DNA of 64,000 bases from NCBI GenBank assembly GCA_037349315.1, contig JBAIAC010000014.1, positions 29,613,001-29,677,000 of the forward strand. The letters run 5' to 3'. The translations under genes were made by a program, and so were the position numbers. Of this stretch, positions 1-10,384 are shown in pieces (position 1 is the first letter of the stretch; the number at the start of each line of letters is the position of its first letter). The DNA comes from Chelydra serpentina (Eukaryota; Chordata; Testudines; Chelydridae). The notes beneath the pieces were generated by a model that did no database searches, had not been told where the DNA came from, and worked only from the letters and a program-made list of their open reading frames with translations.

Positions 1-110
1 ATTTACTATAGCAACAGGAAAACCCCTCCTGTCGCTGTAGTGTCTGGAGCCCTACAGCAGTGCAGCCGGAGTTGTGCCACTGTAACATTTTAAGTGTAGT
101 CATAGCCTAG
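1..110. mobile_element. 3' part of a short TIR transposon (MITE)
   Basis: The end of this stretch (TTTTAAGTGTAGTCATAGCC) resembles the right end of the element at 20495-20760, which also ends in TTTTAAGTGTAGACAT. Both carry a GC-rich block just before it (GCAGCC..GTGCCACTGT). The left part lies outside the window. It is non-coding. The superfamily is not resolved; hAT or Harbinger are both possible. Confidence 0.5.
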
Positions 111-559
111 GTGAACTTAAGATCAGAAACAGGTCTCTATTTCTGTTCATCGCCTACCCAATTAGAAGTATTTAGCTGCAGTGCCATTCACCTTAGACCA
201 TGGTCTTGTAGCCATTAGCCTTCTACATACAGTGCCAGGTTATGATAAGCTATAATGTTAGAACTTGAGGAAAACTGAGGAATGGATTAGAACTATATAC
301 ACACTATGGTAATGTCACATTATTTGATCATTATGGTTCAGCAAAACACTTAATTAGAAAGCTGTCACCTGCAATGAAGTATACAAGTGTATGAGCAGTT
401 TCTCTGTAGATAGCTATGCTCATTAAGCCATAAAAACATGAGTAATGACCAGAAGAACCAAGAGGAAGTCTGTGTGATTCCTCTCACCATCTAGGGAGTC
501 TTCACACTCCCCTAAGGGTTTCCAGGGACAAGCACAATTGAGGCTATTCTTGCCCTTTG
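111..559. other. No feature seen
   Basis: Ordinary AT-rich sequence without a recognisable gene, RNA or repeat end. Confidence 0.5.
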
Positions 560-1380
560 GCTAGAGTAGCAGCAGCAAAATAGTTCTGCTGTGATTCCAC
601 GGCTTGCAAGGGAGGATTCCTTGCCCTGCAATCCTGGGCTGACATAAAAGTGGTGTAATCAGCTTTACGTCAGCCCCCGCCCCCAGCCGCCTCCTGGTGC
701 ATAAGACATGCTGGGGGCCAAATGAGGCCAGGAAAAGGAGTTCTGGGGGATGGAGCTGGAGTCTGATGTGCTTCACAGTGTCAGGAGTCCAGGCACCAGA
801 AATCGATCTCAGTGGGTAGAACCACATTGAGGGGGCCAGGAGCCAGAGTCAGGAACCAGAGCCAAGGATCAGAGATGGAGTCAGGAGTTGGGAACCAGGA
901 ATAGGGTGACCAGATGTCCTGATTTTATAGGGACAGTCCCGATATTTGGGGCTTTTTCTTATATAGGCTCCTATTACCCTGCACCCTCTGTCCCGATTTT
1001 TCACCCTTGCTATCTGGTCACCCTAATCAGGAAGGAAATGCAGGGCTGGGCTGGACAGGGGCAGGATGGGGCAGAGCTGGAGCAAGACAGGAGGGAGTCA
1101 GGAACAGGGCTAGAGGAGGACAGGAGCAAGGCAGGGACAAGAGCAATCATAGCTGAAGGCAGATGCATTGAGCAGCCAGTAATCCACCACTGCAGCTGAA
1201 TTTAAAAGCAGGCCTTCTGTCTGCATTCAGACAATCAGGCAGCCGTCCAATCAGGTAGTCCTATCGCAACCCAGCTGAGGTCATTAATCAGCTTGGAGGC
1301 TGCCCTGGCTAGTCCTCAGGGTCAGCTGAAGTTGCTTAGTCCTGACTCGCAGCTCCCTTGTTGGCAGAATGTCCCTCGAG
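560..1380. repeat. Unclassified GC-richer repeat rich in CAGGAACCAGAG-like motifs
   Basis: The stretch contains many degenerate copies of short purine-rich phrases (gtcaggaacc, ccagagccaagg, gggcaggatgg). A similar texture appears at 49936-50455. It is interrupted by the hAT MITE at 902-1025. Open frames across it are low-complexity and not gene-like. It may be non-coding LTR or internal sequence of a retroelement, but no LTR ends were found. Confidence 0.35.
902..1025 (+). mobile_element. 124-bp hAT-type MITE (TAGGGTGACCAGA family)
   Basis: It starts TAGGGTGACCAGA and ends TCTGGTCACCCTA, a perfect inverted terminal pair here. The flanking 8-mers ACCAGGAA and ATCAGGAA differ at one base, which fits an 8-bp hAT target duplication. 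Further members lie at 17596-17719, 46747-46868 and 48463-48971. Confidence 0.9.
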
Positions 1381-1860
1381 AACTTTTCTAGCTGGCATAG
1401 ATTAGAGCAGCATTGTGGCTGCTGTAACTTGTGCAAGGGGCTCAGTTGGCCCTGGAATCAGCATCAGGATCTGGGGAGGCATAAAGGTGGCTTAGAGGAA
1501 TGTGCCCAGAGTTTTTATGGGCTTTCTCAGTTTAATAGACATTGAGCATAAATTAAATTCAAGAGCAAAAAGTTTCTCCATGTTGTAGCTGTATAAATTA
1601 ACATCTATGCTGAAAGATGAAGTGACACCACCTTCCCACGGTGCTGCTGTACAAAAGTTGGCTTTTATCAATTAAAATTAATATGGATCCAAGATAATAA
1701 TCTATTAGAACTTCATTACTGTCCAGTTTCAAATGTTTGCATCCAAAGATTATGATCAGTTTTGGTGATCTACTGTATTTGTATTAAAGACTGACCATGC
1801 ATAGATTAAACTAGCTAGATGATTTATGTTTGCTGATAAATTTTAATATTAACATTTATA
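1381..1860. other. No feature seen
   Basis: AT-rich unique-looking sequence with no recognisable gene or repeat. Confidence 0.45.
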
Positions 1861-1861
1861 T

Positions 1862-1925
1862 TATGGTAGTGTCTAGAGGGCTCAAGCAGGTCAGAGCCTC
1901 ATTGAACGAGACACTAGACAGAGAT
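1862..1925 (-). repeat. SINE tail fragment
   Basis: Read on the minus strand, this resembles the tail segment of the SINE at 32810-33003 (tagcatctagaacaatgagacccc). Only the tail is present, and it abuts CR1 coding sequence. Confidence 0.4.
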
Positions 1926-2287
1926 AAAAATAACATATAAGAAAAAAGGGAAGTTGATATCAATGAATATCAATTAGATGCTAGGAATTGTAAAATATTG
2001 ATAAGGGAGGCAAAAGGACACAAAGAGAAATCAATGACCAGCAGAGCTAAAGCCAATAAGAAGGAAATGTTTAAGAATATTTGGAACAAAAGGAATCCTA
2101 ATAATAGTATTGGCCTATTATTAGATGGAGATGGTAGAATTGTCAATAATAATGATGAAAATTTAGAAGCGTTCAACAAGTATTTCTGGTATGGAAAAAG
2201 CCAGCTGATGTATTCATATATTGATGATAAATACTTTCCATTCCAGCAGTAACTCAGGAGGATGTTAAAAAGCAGCTACTAAAGTAA
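1926..2287 (+). pseudogene. CR1 LINE ORF2 fragment, linker between endonuclease and RT
   Basis: The plus-strand translation (about 1970-2200) has the CR1 linker pattern: a basic stretch (IREAKGHKEK), a K-rich segment ending FKNIWNKRNP, then IGLLLDGDGRIV and a FNKYF-like block. A diverged version of the region before RT domain 1 follows (VTQEDVKKQLLK), and there the sequence stops at the PLE1 target. The RT core is missing; coding resumes at 5436 in the RT C-terminal region. Same strand and order on both sides suggest one old CR1 copy with an internal deletion, later split by two PLEs. It is broken and not functional. Confidence 0.8.
2276..2287 (+). repeat. Target duplication copy 1, CTACTAAAGTAA
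   Basis: This 12-mer recurs exactly at 4332-4343 and 5424-5435. The three copies bracket PLE1 and PLE2. Confidence 0.9.
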
Positions 2288-2445
2288 AAACAACAAGGAG
2301 TACTTATGGCACCTTAGAGACTAACTAATGTATTTGGGCTAAAACCCACTTCATCAGATGCATGGAGTGGAAAATACAGTAGGCAGGTATATATACACAG
2401 TACATGAAAAGATGGGAGTTGCCTTACCAAGTGGGGAGTCAGTGC

Positions 2446-2608
2446 CACTGTTCCCTCTAAGCTGTGCACGTGTGCGCGCACACACAGATTCTAAACCCCG
2501 TGCACACAGCGAAACACTGCGCGCACAAAAATTTGCACAGACGCACAACAATTTGTATAGAAAACATTTTTTGCGCACACGGCCTGTCAAAAATTAGAGG
2601 GAACATTG
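2446..2608. mobile_element. 163-bp hAT MITE (CACTGTTCCCTCTAA family)
   Basis: The ends are CACTGTTCCCTCTAA and TTAGAGGGAACATTG, inverted with one mismatch. A perfect 8-bp target duplication GTCAGTGC flanks it (2438-2445 and 2609-2616). The interior is rich in GCGCACAC-like alternating purine/pyrimidine. Overlapping open frames on both strands are by-products. Confidence 0.95.
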
Positions 2609-2764
2609 GTCAGTGCTAACAGTTAAAGTGGAAGTGGGCTATTCTCAACAGTACAATACCAAGGGAGGAGAAATCATTTTTGTAGTGGTAATGAGGCCAA
2701 TGTAATCAGGGTGGCCCATTTTGAACACTTGACAAGAAGGTGTGAGTAAAAGTAGGGGGAAATT

Positions 2765-3000
2765 AGTTTTTTTAGAGACTCATCCACTCCCAGTCTTTAT
2801 TCAAGCCTAATTTGATGGTGTCCAGTTTGAAAATTAATTCCAGTTCTGCAGTTTCTCATTGCGGTCTGTTTTTGAAGTTTTTTTGTTGAAGAATTGCCAC
2901 TTTTAATTCTGTTATTGAATGTCCAGGGAGATTGAAGTGTTCTCCAACTGGTTTTTGAATGTTATAATTCTTGACGTCTGATTTGTGTGTTAGTGTTTTT
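2765..3000 (-). pseudogene. PLE GIY-YIG nuclease C-terminal fragment (antisense copy)
   Basis: Read on the minus strand, the translation includes QKPVGEHFNLPGH, LKVAILQQKNF and LGLNKDWEW. These match the same blocks in PLE2 (4960-5150). An in-frame stop falls just after the QQKNF block, and a second ends the frame early. It belongs to the inverted left half of PLE1 and lacks the GIY-YIG core and the RT. Confidence 0.8.
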
Positions 3001-3010
3001 GTTGTGTGGT

Positions 3011-3308
3011 GTGTAATTGCTGGTGAGTACTTGCTTCAGGTTGGGGGGCTGTCCTCGCTTACAGACACTAACCCAGGAACCTATCCCTGCAACAAACCCC
3101 ATTGCCAACTCTGTCCGCATATCTATTCAAGGGACATCATCATAGGACGTAACCACATCAGCCACACCATCAGGGGCTCGTTCACCTGCACATCTACCAA
3201 TGTGATATATGCCATCATGTGCCAGCAATGCCCCTCTGCCATGGACATTGGCCAAACCGGACAGTGTCTACGCAAAAGAATAAATGGACACAAATCAGAC
3301 TGTTACTC
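3011..3308 (+). pseudogene. PLE linker and GIY-YIG nuclease core (sense copy)
   Basis: The frame reads through a Cys-rich linker (PCNKPHCQLCPHI), then STNVIYAIMCQQC, the YIG-equivalent MDIGQTGQ, LRKRINGHKSD, and then jumps directly into 3' untranslated sequence. The first Tyr and the conserved Arg and His are visible; the second Tyr of the motif (Y in PLE2 MYIGQTG) is Asp here. The C-terminal part (GEHFNLPGH onward) is deleted. The nuclease would nick target DNA in an active PLE. This copy is a 5'- and internally-truncated remnant. Confidence 0.85.
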
Positions 3309-3585
3309 ACACCTTCTTGTCAACTGTTTGAAATGGGCCACCCTGATTACATTGGCCTCATTACCACTACAAAAGTGATTTTTCCTCCCTTGGTATTCTA
3401 CTGTTGAGAATATCCCACTTCCACTTTAACTGTTAGCACTGACAGCCCACTTAGTAAGGCAACTCCCATCTTTTCATGTACTGTGTATTTATACCTGCCT
3501 ACTGTATTTTCCAATCCATGCATCTGATGAGGTGGGTTTTAGCCCACAAAAGCTTATGCCCAAATAAATTTGTTAGTCTCTAAGG

Positions 3586-4261
3586 CAGAGGTGGACAAAC
3601 TATGGCCCACGGGCCACATCCAGCCTGCGGGACCATCCTGTCTGGCCCCTGAGCTCCCAGCCGGGGAGGCTAGACCCTGGCCCCTTCCCCGCTGCCCCTC
3701 TGCCCCATAGCCACACCGCCGCACGGGCAGCGCTCTGGGCAGCAGGGGGCAGTGCGCCAATGTGTCTGGCTTCGGCCGGGCCGCGCAACTTCCAGACATG
3801 CTGCTATGAGTGGCATGGTAAGGGGGCCGGGGGGTTGGATAAGGGGCAGAGGGTCCTGGGGGGCAGTCAGGGGACAGGGAGCAGGGGGCGGTTGGATGGG
3901 GCGGAGGTTCTTGGGGGGGATAGTGGTCAGGGGACGGGGAACAGGGGCGGTTGGATAAGCGTGGGAGTCCCGGGGGGGCTGTCCCGGGTTGTGGATAGGG
4001 GTTGGGGCAGTCAGGGGACAGGGAGCAGGAAGGGTTGGATAGGGGGTGGGGTCCCGGGGGGCAGTTAGGGGTGAGGGGTCCATGGAGGGGGCGGTCAGGG
4101 GACAAGGAGCAAGGGGGTTGGATGGGTGAGGAGTTCTGACGGGGGGCAGTCAGGGGGCGGGGGCCAGGCTGTTTGGGGAGGCACAGCCTTCCCTACCCGG
4201 CCCTCCATACAGTTTTGCAACCCCGATGTGGGCCTCGGGCCAAAAAGTTTGCCCGCCCCTG
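3586..4261. mobile_element. 676-bp non-autonomous hAT element with GC-rich minisatellite core
   Basis: It begins CAGAGGTGGACAAACT and ends AGTTTGCCCGCCCCTG, imperfect hAT inverted ends. The flanking 8-mers CTCTAAGG (3578-3585) and CTCTAAAG (4262-4269) differ by one base. The duplication lies inside the PLE1 3' tail, so this insertion is younger than PLE1. The interior (about 3820-4160) holds about seven degenerate repeats built around CAGTCAGGGGACAGGGAGCA and GGGTTGGAT. The long open frames on both strands here (Pro/Gly-rich) come from this repeat and are not genes. Confidence 0.92.
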
Positions 4262-4331
4262 CTCTAAAGTGCCACAAGTACTCCTCGTTGCTTTTGCTGA
4301 TACAAAACTAATATGGCTACCACTCTGAAAC

Positions 4332-4343
4332 CTACTAAAGTAA
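4332..4343 (+). repeat. Target duplication copy 2, CTACTAAAGTAA
   Basis: It sits exactly between PLE1 and PLE2, serving as the right duplication of one and the left duplication of the other. Confidence 0.9.
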
Positions 4344-5423
4344 AAGCGACAAAGGGTCCTGTGGCACCTTATAGACTAACAGAGGTATTGAAGCATAAGC
4401 TTTCGTGGGTCAATACCCACTTCTCAAAACTACGCTACCCACATGAGGAAATAAGAAAACAGATCAACAGGGCCAGACGTGTACCCAGAAGCCTCCTGCT
4501 GCAAGACAAACCGAAGAAAGAAACCAACAGAACTCCTCTGGCCATCACTTACAGTCCTCAGCTAAAACCTCTCCAACGGATCATCAGTGATCTACAACCC
4601 ATCCTGAACAACGACCCCTCACTCTCACAGGCCTTGGGAGGCAGGCAGTCCTCGCCAACAGACAACCCGCCAACCTGAAGCATATTCTCACCAGCAACTA
4701 CACACCGCACCATAATAACTCTAAGTCAGGAACCAAGCCATGCAACAAACCTCGATGCCAACTTTGCCCACATATCTACACCAGGAACACCATCACAGGA
4801 CCTAACCAGATCAGCCACACCATCACCGGTTCATTCACCTGCACATCCACCAATGTAATATATGCCATAATATGCCAGCAATGCCCCTCTGCTATGTACA
4901 TCGGTCAAACTGGACAGTCCTTACGCAAAAGGATAAATGGACACAAATCAGATATAAGGAATGGCAATATACAAAAGCCTGTAGGAGAACACTTCAACCT
5001 CCCTGGACACACAATAGCAGATTTAAAGGTAGCCATCCTGCAGCAAAAAAACTTCAGGACCAGACTCCAAAGAGAAACTGTAGAGCTTCAGTTCATTTGC
5101 AAATTTGACACCATCAGCTCAGGACTAAACAAAGACTATGAATGGCTAGCCAACTACAAAAGCAGTTTCTCCTCCCTTGGTGTTCACACCTCAACTGCTA
5201 GAAGAGGGCCTCACCCTCCCTGATTAAGCTTACCTCGTTATCTCTAGCCTGAATCTTCCCTGCACATTTATATCTGCCCCTGGACATTTCCACTGCTTGC
5301 ATCCAAAGAAGTGGGTATTGACCCACGAAAGCTTATGCTTCAATACCTCTGTTAGTCTATAAGGTGCCACAGGACCCTTTGTCGCTTCTACAGATCCAGA
5401 CTAACAAGGCTACCCCTCTGATA
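4344..5423 (+). mobile_element. Penelope-like element PLE2, 5'-truncated, with 80-bp perfect inverted repeats
   Basis: CTACTAAAGTAA lies on both sides. Bases 4344-4423 are the exact reverse complement of 5308-5387 (80 of 80). The right arm is followed by a 36-bp unpaired tail (5388-5423), so the left arm starts 36 bp inside the 3' end, as in PLE1 and PLE3. Tail wording differs from PLE1 (AGGACCCTTTGTCGCTTCTA against AAGTACTCCTCGTTGCTTTT), so the two are different subfamilies. A solo tail of the PLE2 subfamily lies at 42360-42475. Confidence 0.93.
4430..5223 (+). pseudogene. PLE ORF remnant: RT C-terminus, Cys linker, GIY-YIG nuclease
   Basis: The first segment (to 4678) reads a basic RT-thumb-like region (HEEIRKQINRARR, then SPQLKPLQRIISDLQPIL). 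A frameshift near 4640-4680 moves the rest to another frame. From about 4700: KPCNKPRCQLCPHI linker, STNVIYAIICQQC, MYIGQTGQSLRKRINGHKSD, QKPVGEHFNLPGH, LKVAILQQ and SSGLNKDYEWL, ending at a TGA near 5223. The GIY-YIG hallmark residues (both Tyr blocks, Arg of LRKR, His, Glu of GEHF) are all present. The RT catalytic core is absent through 5' truncation. The product would have nicked chromosomal targets to prime reverse transcription. Confidence 0.9.
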
Positions 5424-5435
5424 CTACTAAAGTAA
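5424..5435 (+). repeat. Target duplication copy 3, CTACTAAAGTAA
   Basis: Right-hand duplication of PLE2, after which the interrupted CR1 resumes. Confidence 0.9.
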
Positions 5436-5962
5436 GACATTTATAAATTGTGTCTAGTTCTGATGTCCAAAATTCAAGAAGGCTGCTGAAAAGTTGGAGA
5501 GGGTTAAGAGAAGAGCCACGAGAATGAATAAAGGATTAGAAAACAAGCCTTATAGGGAGAAACTCAAGGATCTCCATCTATTTCACTTATCAACAAAAAA
5601 GTTAAGGGTCTTTAAGTACCTACATGGGGATTAGAAATTTAATAATAGAAGGCTCTGCAATCTAACAGACAAGAATATAATGAGATCCAATGACTGGAAG
5701 CTGAAGAGAGACAAATTCAGACTGCAAATAGAGCACAAATAAAAATGTGAGAGTCATTAACCATTGGAACAACTTATGAAGGGTTGTGGTGGATTCTCCA
5801 TTACTCAAAAATGTTAAATCAAGATTGGATTTTCTTTTCTAAAAGGTACACCCTAGTTCAAACGAATTAATTCAGGGAAGTCCTATGGCCTTGTTATACA
5901 GGAGGTCAGACTAGATGATCTACTGGACCCTTCTGGCCTTAAAATCTATAAATCTATGAATA
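5436..5962 (+). pseudogene. CR1 LINE 3' end: RT C-terminal region and 3' UTR
   Basis: After the PLEs the plus strand reads CPKFKKAAEKLERVKRRATR, the CR1 C-terminal block also seen at 13640 and 39310, with several stops and frame changes. The 3' UTR contains CAGGAGGTCAGACTAGATGA and ends in the CR1 terminal repeats AATCTATAAATCTATGAAT. CR1 elements prime at the target through this 3' end. Together with 1926-2275 it forms one decayed copy lacking its RT core. Confidence 0.9.
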
Positions 5963-7647
5963 TAGCAAGTGACAGTCCCTACCTCCAGAATCTTCTGTAC
6001 TTTTATACGACACACCATTTGCTCAGGTATGTTTACATTCCAGTCACATTTCATGCTGTTCCACTTCAATAGTATGAGGTAAGGCAGAGTGTTAGCTCCA
6101 ACTCTGAATTGTCTGTCTTTCAGCAGTTCATAAGATTCCAGCTAGCTACAAATGTAATTTTTTATAATTAATATACAATAATTATAGTTTCTTTCTTTAG
6201 CTTCAATTTATAATTTCTGTTGAATTATCTCAAAGGTTTAAGTTAATAAAATGTTTTAAATCAAATATGAGCCATTAATTATGCTCCTCATTTTATGCCA
6301 GAAATTATTAATCGAATTATAATGGAAAATTGTTTAAACAATATATCTGAGTCATTCTCCCCAATGTGACAGAAGTTTAGTATCAGGCATACTAATTATG
6401 TTGTCTGGCTCTGACTGGCCTGATATTACTTTACAAAAATAAAAAGCTATTGTGTGCAGTTCATTTAAATCTAAAATAATTGAACTATAAGAACTGTATT
6501 AGAAAATTAGAAAAACCCTAAAGCAATTTTTTAAATTAATGTTACTGCATGCAAACCAAGAATACCCTTTTAAAAAGCTATGTTAGCTCCTTTATTTTTT
6601 TCCCCAGTTTTATTGATGAATTTGGTGCTCAGGAGAGTGAAAGAGAATCATAATAAAGGTAGTCACTATGAAGGATCTGTCTTGGGCCTTCCTTGAGCAG
6701 AGATTGCCAATCATGATAAATTGTTCGCTGGTTTTATAATAGCCAATAGAATTTCAGATAAATGCGTCGGCCACTGAAGCCAGTGGATCCATTTTCTGGG
6801 CAAAGGACCTAAGCTCTCATTTAAAGGGATATCTGTAGTTCTCTCCTTTGTGAAGCTAGCCTGGAAAATGTCTACTGGTTGGTAGGATGACTTGTCACTG
6901 AGATTTTTTTTCCGTAAAAGAAAAATGGGAGCGGAATCACAGATGACCAACCACTGTGTTTTTGCCCAAGCTCCAGCCAACAGCAGCCACAACTCATAAC
7001 CTATGTAATTGTTCCTGGTACCTAGCATCCTCTCCTGTCTCCAAAAAAACCACCCAGGGCAATAGGCAGTAGGAGAATCTCCATATTCTGTATACCTTCC
7101 TAAACTATCTGTTTTAGTGGCTGGACCAGTAGTTCCATCAGAAGAAAGTTTTAGTTCTCCCACGCCCAACCTCCCCACCCATGCCAACTGTGCTTCCCCC
7201 AATTCCTACATTCTTTTTAAAAGGAACTGATATGTATTATAAAAACTTAGTAATTATAATAAACAACCTTACTTTTTACCCCAATCAACACCCTTCCTTT
7301 ATATTTCAGCTTAACAATTCCTTTTCACTGAGTTTTTATACTATCACCACCATTATACTTTCCCCACATTTCCTTATGGACCACAGATTCCTGTCTACAT
7401 GGGGAAATTGACTGGCATAACTGTAGCAGAACTATAAATTACTTCACACACATCAGTTAGGGACCATTGACCCAAACAAAATCCCTCCTTCACAACAACT
7501 CCCAAAATCATTGAAATATCATTTCTTTTCTTCTGCTAGAAATGCTCTCTAAGATCCACCAATCCAGTATGTGCTGGACCTCATTCATCATCCAAAGTGG
7601 ATGTACTGCCCAATTAATACCTTTCCTGTTCATTTCCTGGTAAGACT
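5963..7647. other. Unique AT-rich sequence, no gene supported
   Basis: 6130-6570 is very AT-rich with several TTAAT/ATTA motifs and could be conserved non-coding DNA, but conservation cannot be seen from one sequence. A 163-codon minus frame at 6711-7202 has no recognisable domain. Confidence 0.4.
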
Positions 7648-7649
7648 TA

Positions 7650-7790
7650 GGCCATGTCTACACTAGCGAACTTATAGCAGCACACCTTTTTCCTATGTAG
7701 CTGAGCCCCTGTAAGATTGCTCATGTGGCCACTCTATGCTGACTGGAGAGAACTATATAATTTCACCCAAAATTCCCAGTTTCACATGTT
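7650..7790. mobile_element. Left fragment of a GGCCATGTCTACACTAGCG-type MITE
   Basis: It starts GGCCATGTCTACACTAGCG, close to the reverse complement of the end seen at 1-110 and 20760 (GTGTAGACAT..). GC-rich words (GCTGAGCCCCTGTAAGAT, GACTGGAGAGAAC) follow. The right end is missing. Confidence 0.5.
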
Positions 7791-8416
7791 TATGACAGAT
7801 ACAGCCTTTTGAAAAGTTAATCCCAGAAGTTTTATTATGATATTCACATGCCAGGTCCCATCTTTCAGGATGTGCCTAAAAGTCACAATTACACAGAAAT
7901 AATGGAATTCAGGTACCATCCTACAAGAATATAGATAGATCACAGCTCACTGTATCTCTTACCAGACACATTGCTACCAGCCACAAGAAAACCTGGCAGT
8001 TAACGTGAGGTAGATCACAAAATGAGATCAGTGATCAAGCTAAGCATCTGAATCCCTCAGAGAAGTAGACAGCAGATGGCAGATTCCTGCTAGCTATTGC
8101 TGATCCCATTTGGAGCTGTCAGTCCCCACTTCCTGGCAAGCAGGATCCAAACCCCACATCATGGAAACAAGGCTTCCTAGAGGCAATAGAGAGGAAATGA
8201 TAAACATAAAATACTTAAATTTTTTCCAATGGCAAAACAAAAACATATAATTATTGTTTTACTGCTCTGGTGCCTCTTGAATTTGAAAACTTTCAGTAGG
8301 GAGTAGAATCACACTTTAAGAGTCTGTTTTGTCCCCTCATTACTTGAACATAACACCAATTAAAAGCTGAGATTAAACTTTCCAACCTTAAAGAAAGAAA
8401 AATAGGTCAATGTTAT

Positions 8417-8560
8417 GGCCTTAATCCTCCAAACACTTATGCACTTGAATAGTCTCATCAAAGGGGCCCAGTCACACTGGGTTGAGAATCACCATCCAAT
8501 GGGGCAAAATACTGTGTGTAAAGTTGCTTAGGTGAATACATTTTTGCAGGATCTGGATCC
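8417..8560. mobile_element. Short palindromic MITE (GGCCTTAATCCTCCAAACAC ends)
   Basis: The left end GGCCTTAATCCTCCAAACAC and the right-hand TTTTGCAGGATCTGG are imperfect inverted ends. Related pieces occur near 47585, 52840 and 55240. It is non-coding. Confidence 0.45.
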
Positions 8561-9264
8561 AAATGCGTTGAGTGAGATATTGAGTGAAAGTATCTTCTGT
8601 GAAAATCTGTGTTAAGCAGCTGCGCAAGAGCCTGCTGGGATAGTTAGAGGGCATTTCGTCTATGGATTTTTTTAAACTTCATTTTCAATTCTCTGTAATC
8701 TCAAGAAGACAATTTTAAATGTAGATATAAATATTTGGGGTAAATGAGTCACTAGATCAGGAGTCATAGGGGATGGAGAGGGGAAACTATCTTATGTATT
8801 TATAATGCGCATATCACAACTATCACTGTACCTGGAAAGAAAGTTACTGTACTTGCAGAACAATTACACTTAAAAGAGCTGTGACTTGGTTGAATAAGAA
8901 TGTCTTTTAGATGGCAATTTCTGAAGAGTTAACAAGGGAAGAGATTCTTTTTAAAAAAAAAAAATAATTAGCTCACAGGCATGAGAGATCATTTGAAATG
9001 CACTACAGACTCTTCTTTTCTGCTCTGGTTAATTTCAAGGCCCGGTTATTGTAAATAACCAAGTTGCATACTGCCTCCAATTTAATCAAAAATTTCAAAA
9101 CATTTTGCGATGGATGTTCAAACATCTCAAAATCCTCAAGGGTATTTCTACCCTGGATACTACACATGGCTCCCGGTAGCCTTGAAATGCATGGATTCAG
9201 AGGAGATAGGACCTGCAGAATGTCTGATCTTTGACCATGGCAGGTGATTTGTTTTGTATATACA
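8561..9264. other. No feature seen
   Basis: AT-rich sequence with an A-run at about 8950-8965. No gene or repeat recognised. Confidence 0.45.
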
Positions 9265-9463
9265 GAGCCTGATTCTCCTCTAACCTATATCAGTGTAAAT
9301 CAAAAGTAACCCCACTGAAGCTAATAGGCCCAAGTCTGATCTCAAACTCCACTGACTTCACTAGTTACTCCGGCCTTATAATATTAAGCGAGACCAAAAT
9401 CAACCCCATTAGAGTTACAAAAGTATAAAACCAACGAGAAGAAAATCAGGCCAACTGTATCCG
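9265..9463. mobile_element. Short palindromic MITE (GAGCCTGATTCTCCTC ends)
   Basis: The left end AGAGCCTGATTCTCCTC pairs imperfectly with the right end GAGAAGAAAATCAGGCC. CACTGAAGCTAATAGG and CCACTGACTTCACTAG sit symmetrically inside. Old and diverged. Confidence 0.55.
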
Positions 9464-10384
9464 TCTGGGCTGACAAATGCATTATATATTGACAACCTAA
9501 TGCCAAAATTTAAGATATCTATATAGCCAAACTATGTTTAGACAAGGTAAATTTGCATGTGTCTTGATTTTTCCTTTATGGAAGGAGGCTAATTAAAAAT
9601 TCAGCTTCTTTAAAAAAATCTCTCTTTATTTAGTGGTAAATATTGTGCACCTATCATAATCTCTAATAGCATTTACTATAACAGATTTAAATAAAATAAT
9701 GATTATTACTTAATTCCAACTTCAGAACCAAATAACTAGTAAGCTGTAGACTAGCACATTCAACTGTTCTGTCCCTCTCACATGATTTCCATCACAAATA
9801 AAAATGCTAAAAGGGTTATTCACAGTTCAACAGTTTTTCCATTATAAAGCTACAGCTAATCATGTTTTAGTTAACTGCCTGTAGTCTTACATTGAAAGAA
9901 TGACTCAGGTTGTCTTCATTAAGATATCTAAGAGCCTTTAACAGTAAACAGAATACATCCTTTAACATTTGAGTCCTCATTATTTTTAATTTTTAAATTA
10001 GATAATTTTTATGTCATCTGACAGTACAGTAATATTTACATGCCACACAGTAATATGTATAACTTGTGTAGTCTTTGTAATGTAAAAACCACCCCATAAC
10101 ATCAGTTCACAAAGAGGCCATAAAGGCAGCCATAGAAGGATCACCCCCATATTGGGGGATCCTCTGGGGCATAGAAAAAAGATAATAGCTCCTATGTTAC
10201 TCTCCCTCTCCTTGGCCAGTCTAGAGGATGTGGTTCGGGGCTTCCTAAGCTCCAGTGATTCCTGCCTGTCATTAGAGGAACTGGAAGCCATTAGGAATCA
10301 GTCTAATTTAGAACAGATATCAGACTGTCCTAATTTATGGTAGGGGAATAGCCTAATACAGAGCCATGGGAAAAGGATAATCTT
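9464..10384. other. No feature seen
   Basis: AT-rich. Short open frames around 10000-10340 show no recognisable protein. Confidence 0.4.

Larger units (their letters stand above)
2288..4331 (+). mobile_element. Penelope-like element PLE1, head-to-head inverted pair with two hAT insertions
   Basis: It is bounded by the 12-mer CTACTAAAGTAA. The left half (about 2288-3000) is an antisense PLE 3' portion. The right half (about 3010-3585 plus 4270-4331) is a sense portion, so identical tails face outward. Both tails share the sequence around ATGCATCTGATGAGG / CATCAGATGCATGG. The 5' inverted arm begins about 37 bp inside the 3' tail, whose last 37 bases (4295-4331) have no partner on the left. hAT elements at 2446-2608 and 3586-4261 interrupt the two arms. 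PLEs retrotranspose using an RT fused to a GIY-YIG nuclease; the RT is absent here. Confidence 0.88.

Noticed and set aside
3554..4311. Several 100-183-codon frames on both strands, Pro- or Gly-rich
   Set aside because: They come from the GC-rich tandem core of the hAT element 3586-4261.
2276..5435. CRISPR-like spaced direct repeats (three 12-mers)
   Set aside because: The spacing is about 1-2 kb and the intervals are PLEs; the repeats are target duplications in a vertebrate genome.
6711..7202. 163-codon minus-strand open frame
   Set aside because: No recognisable domain, no splice or repeat context, and mixed composition; most likely chance.
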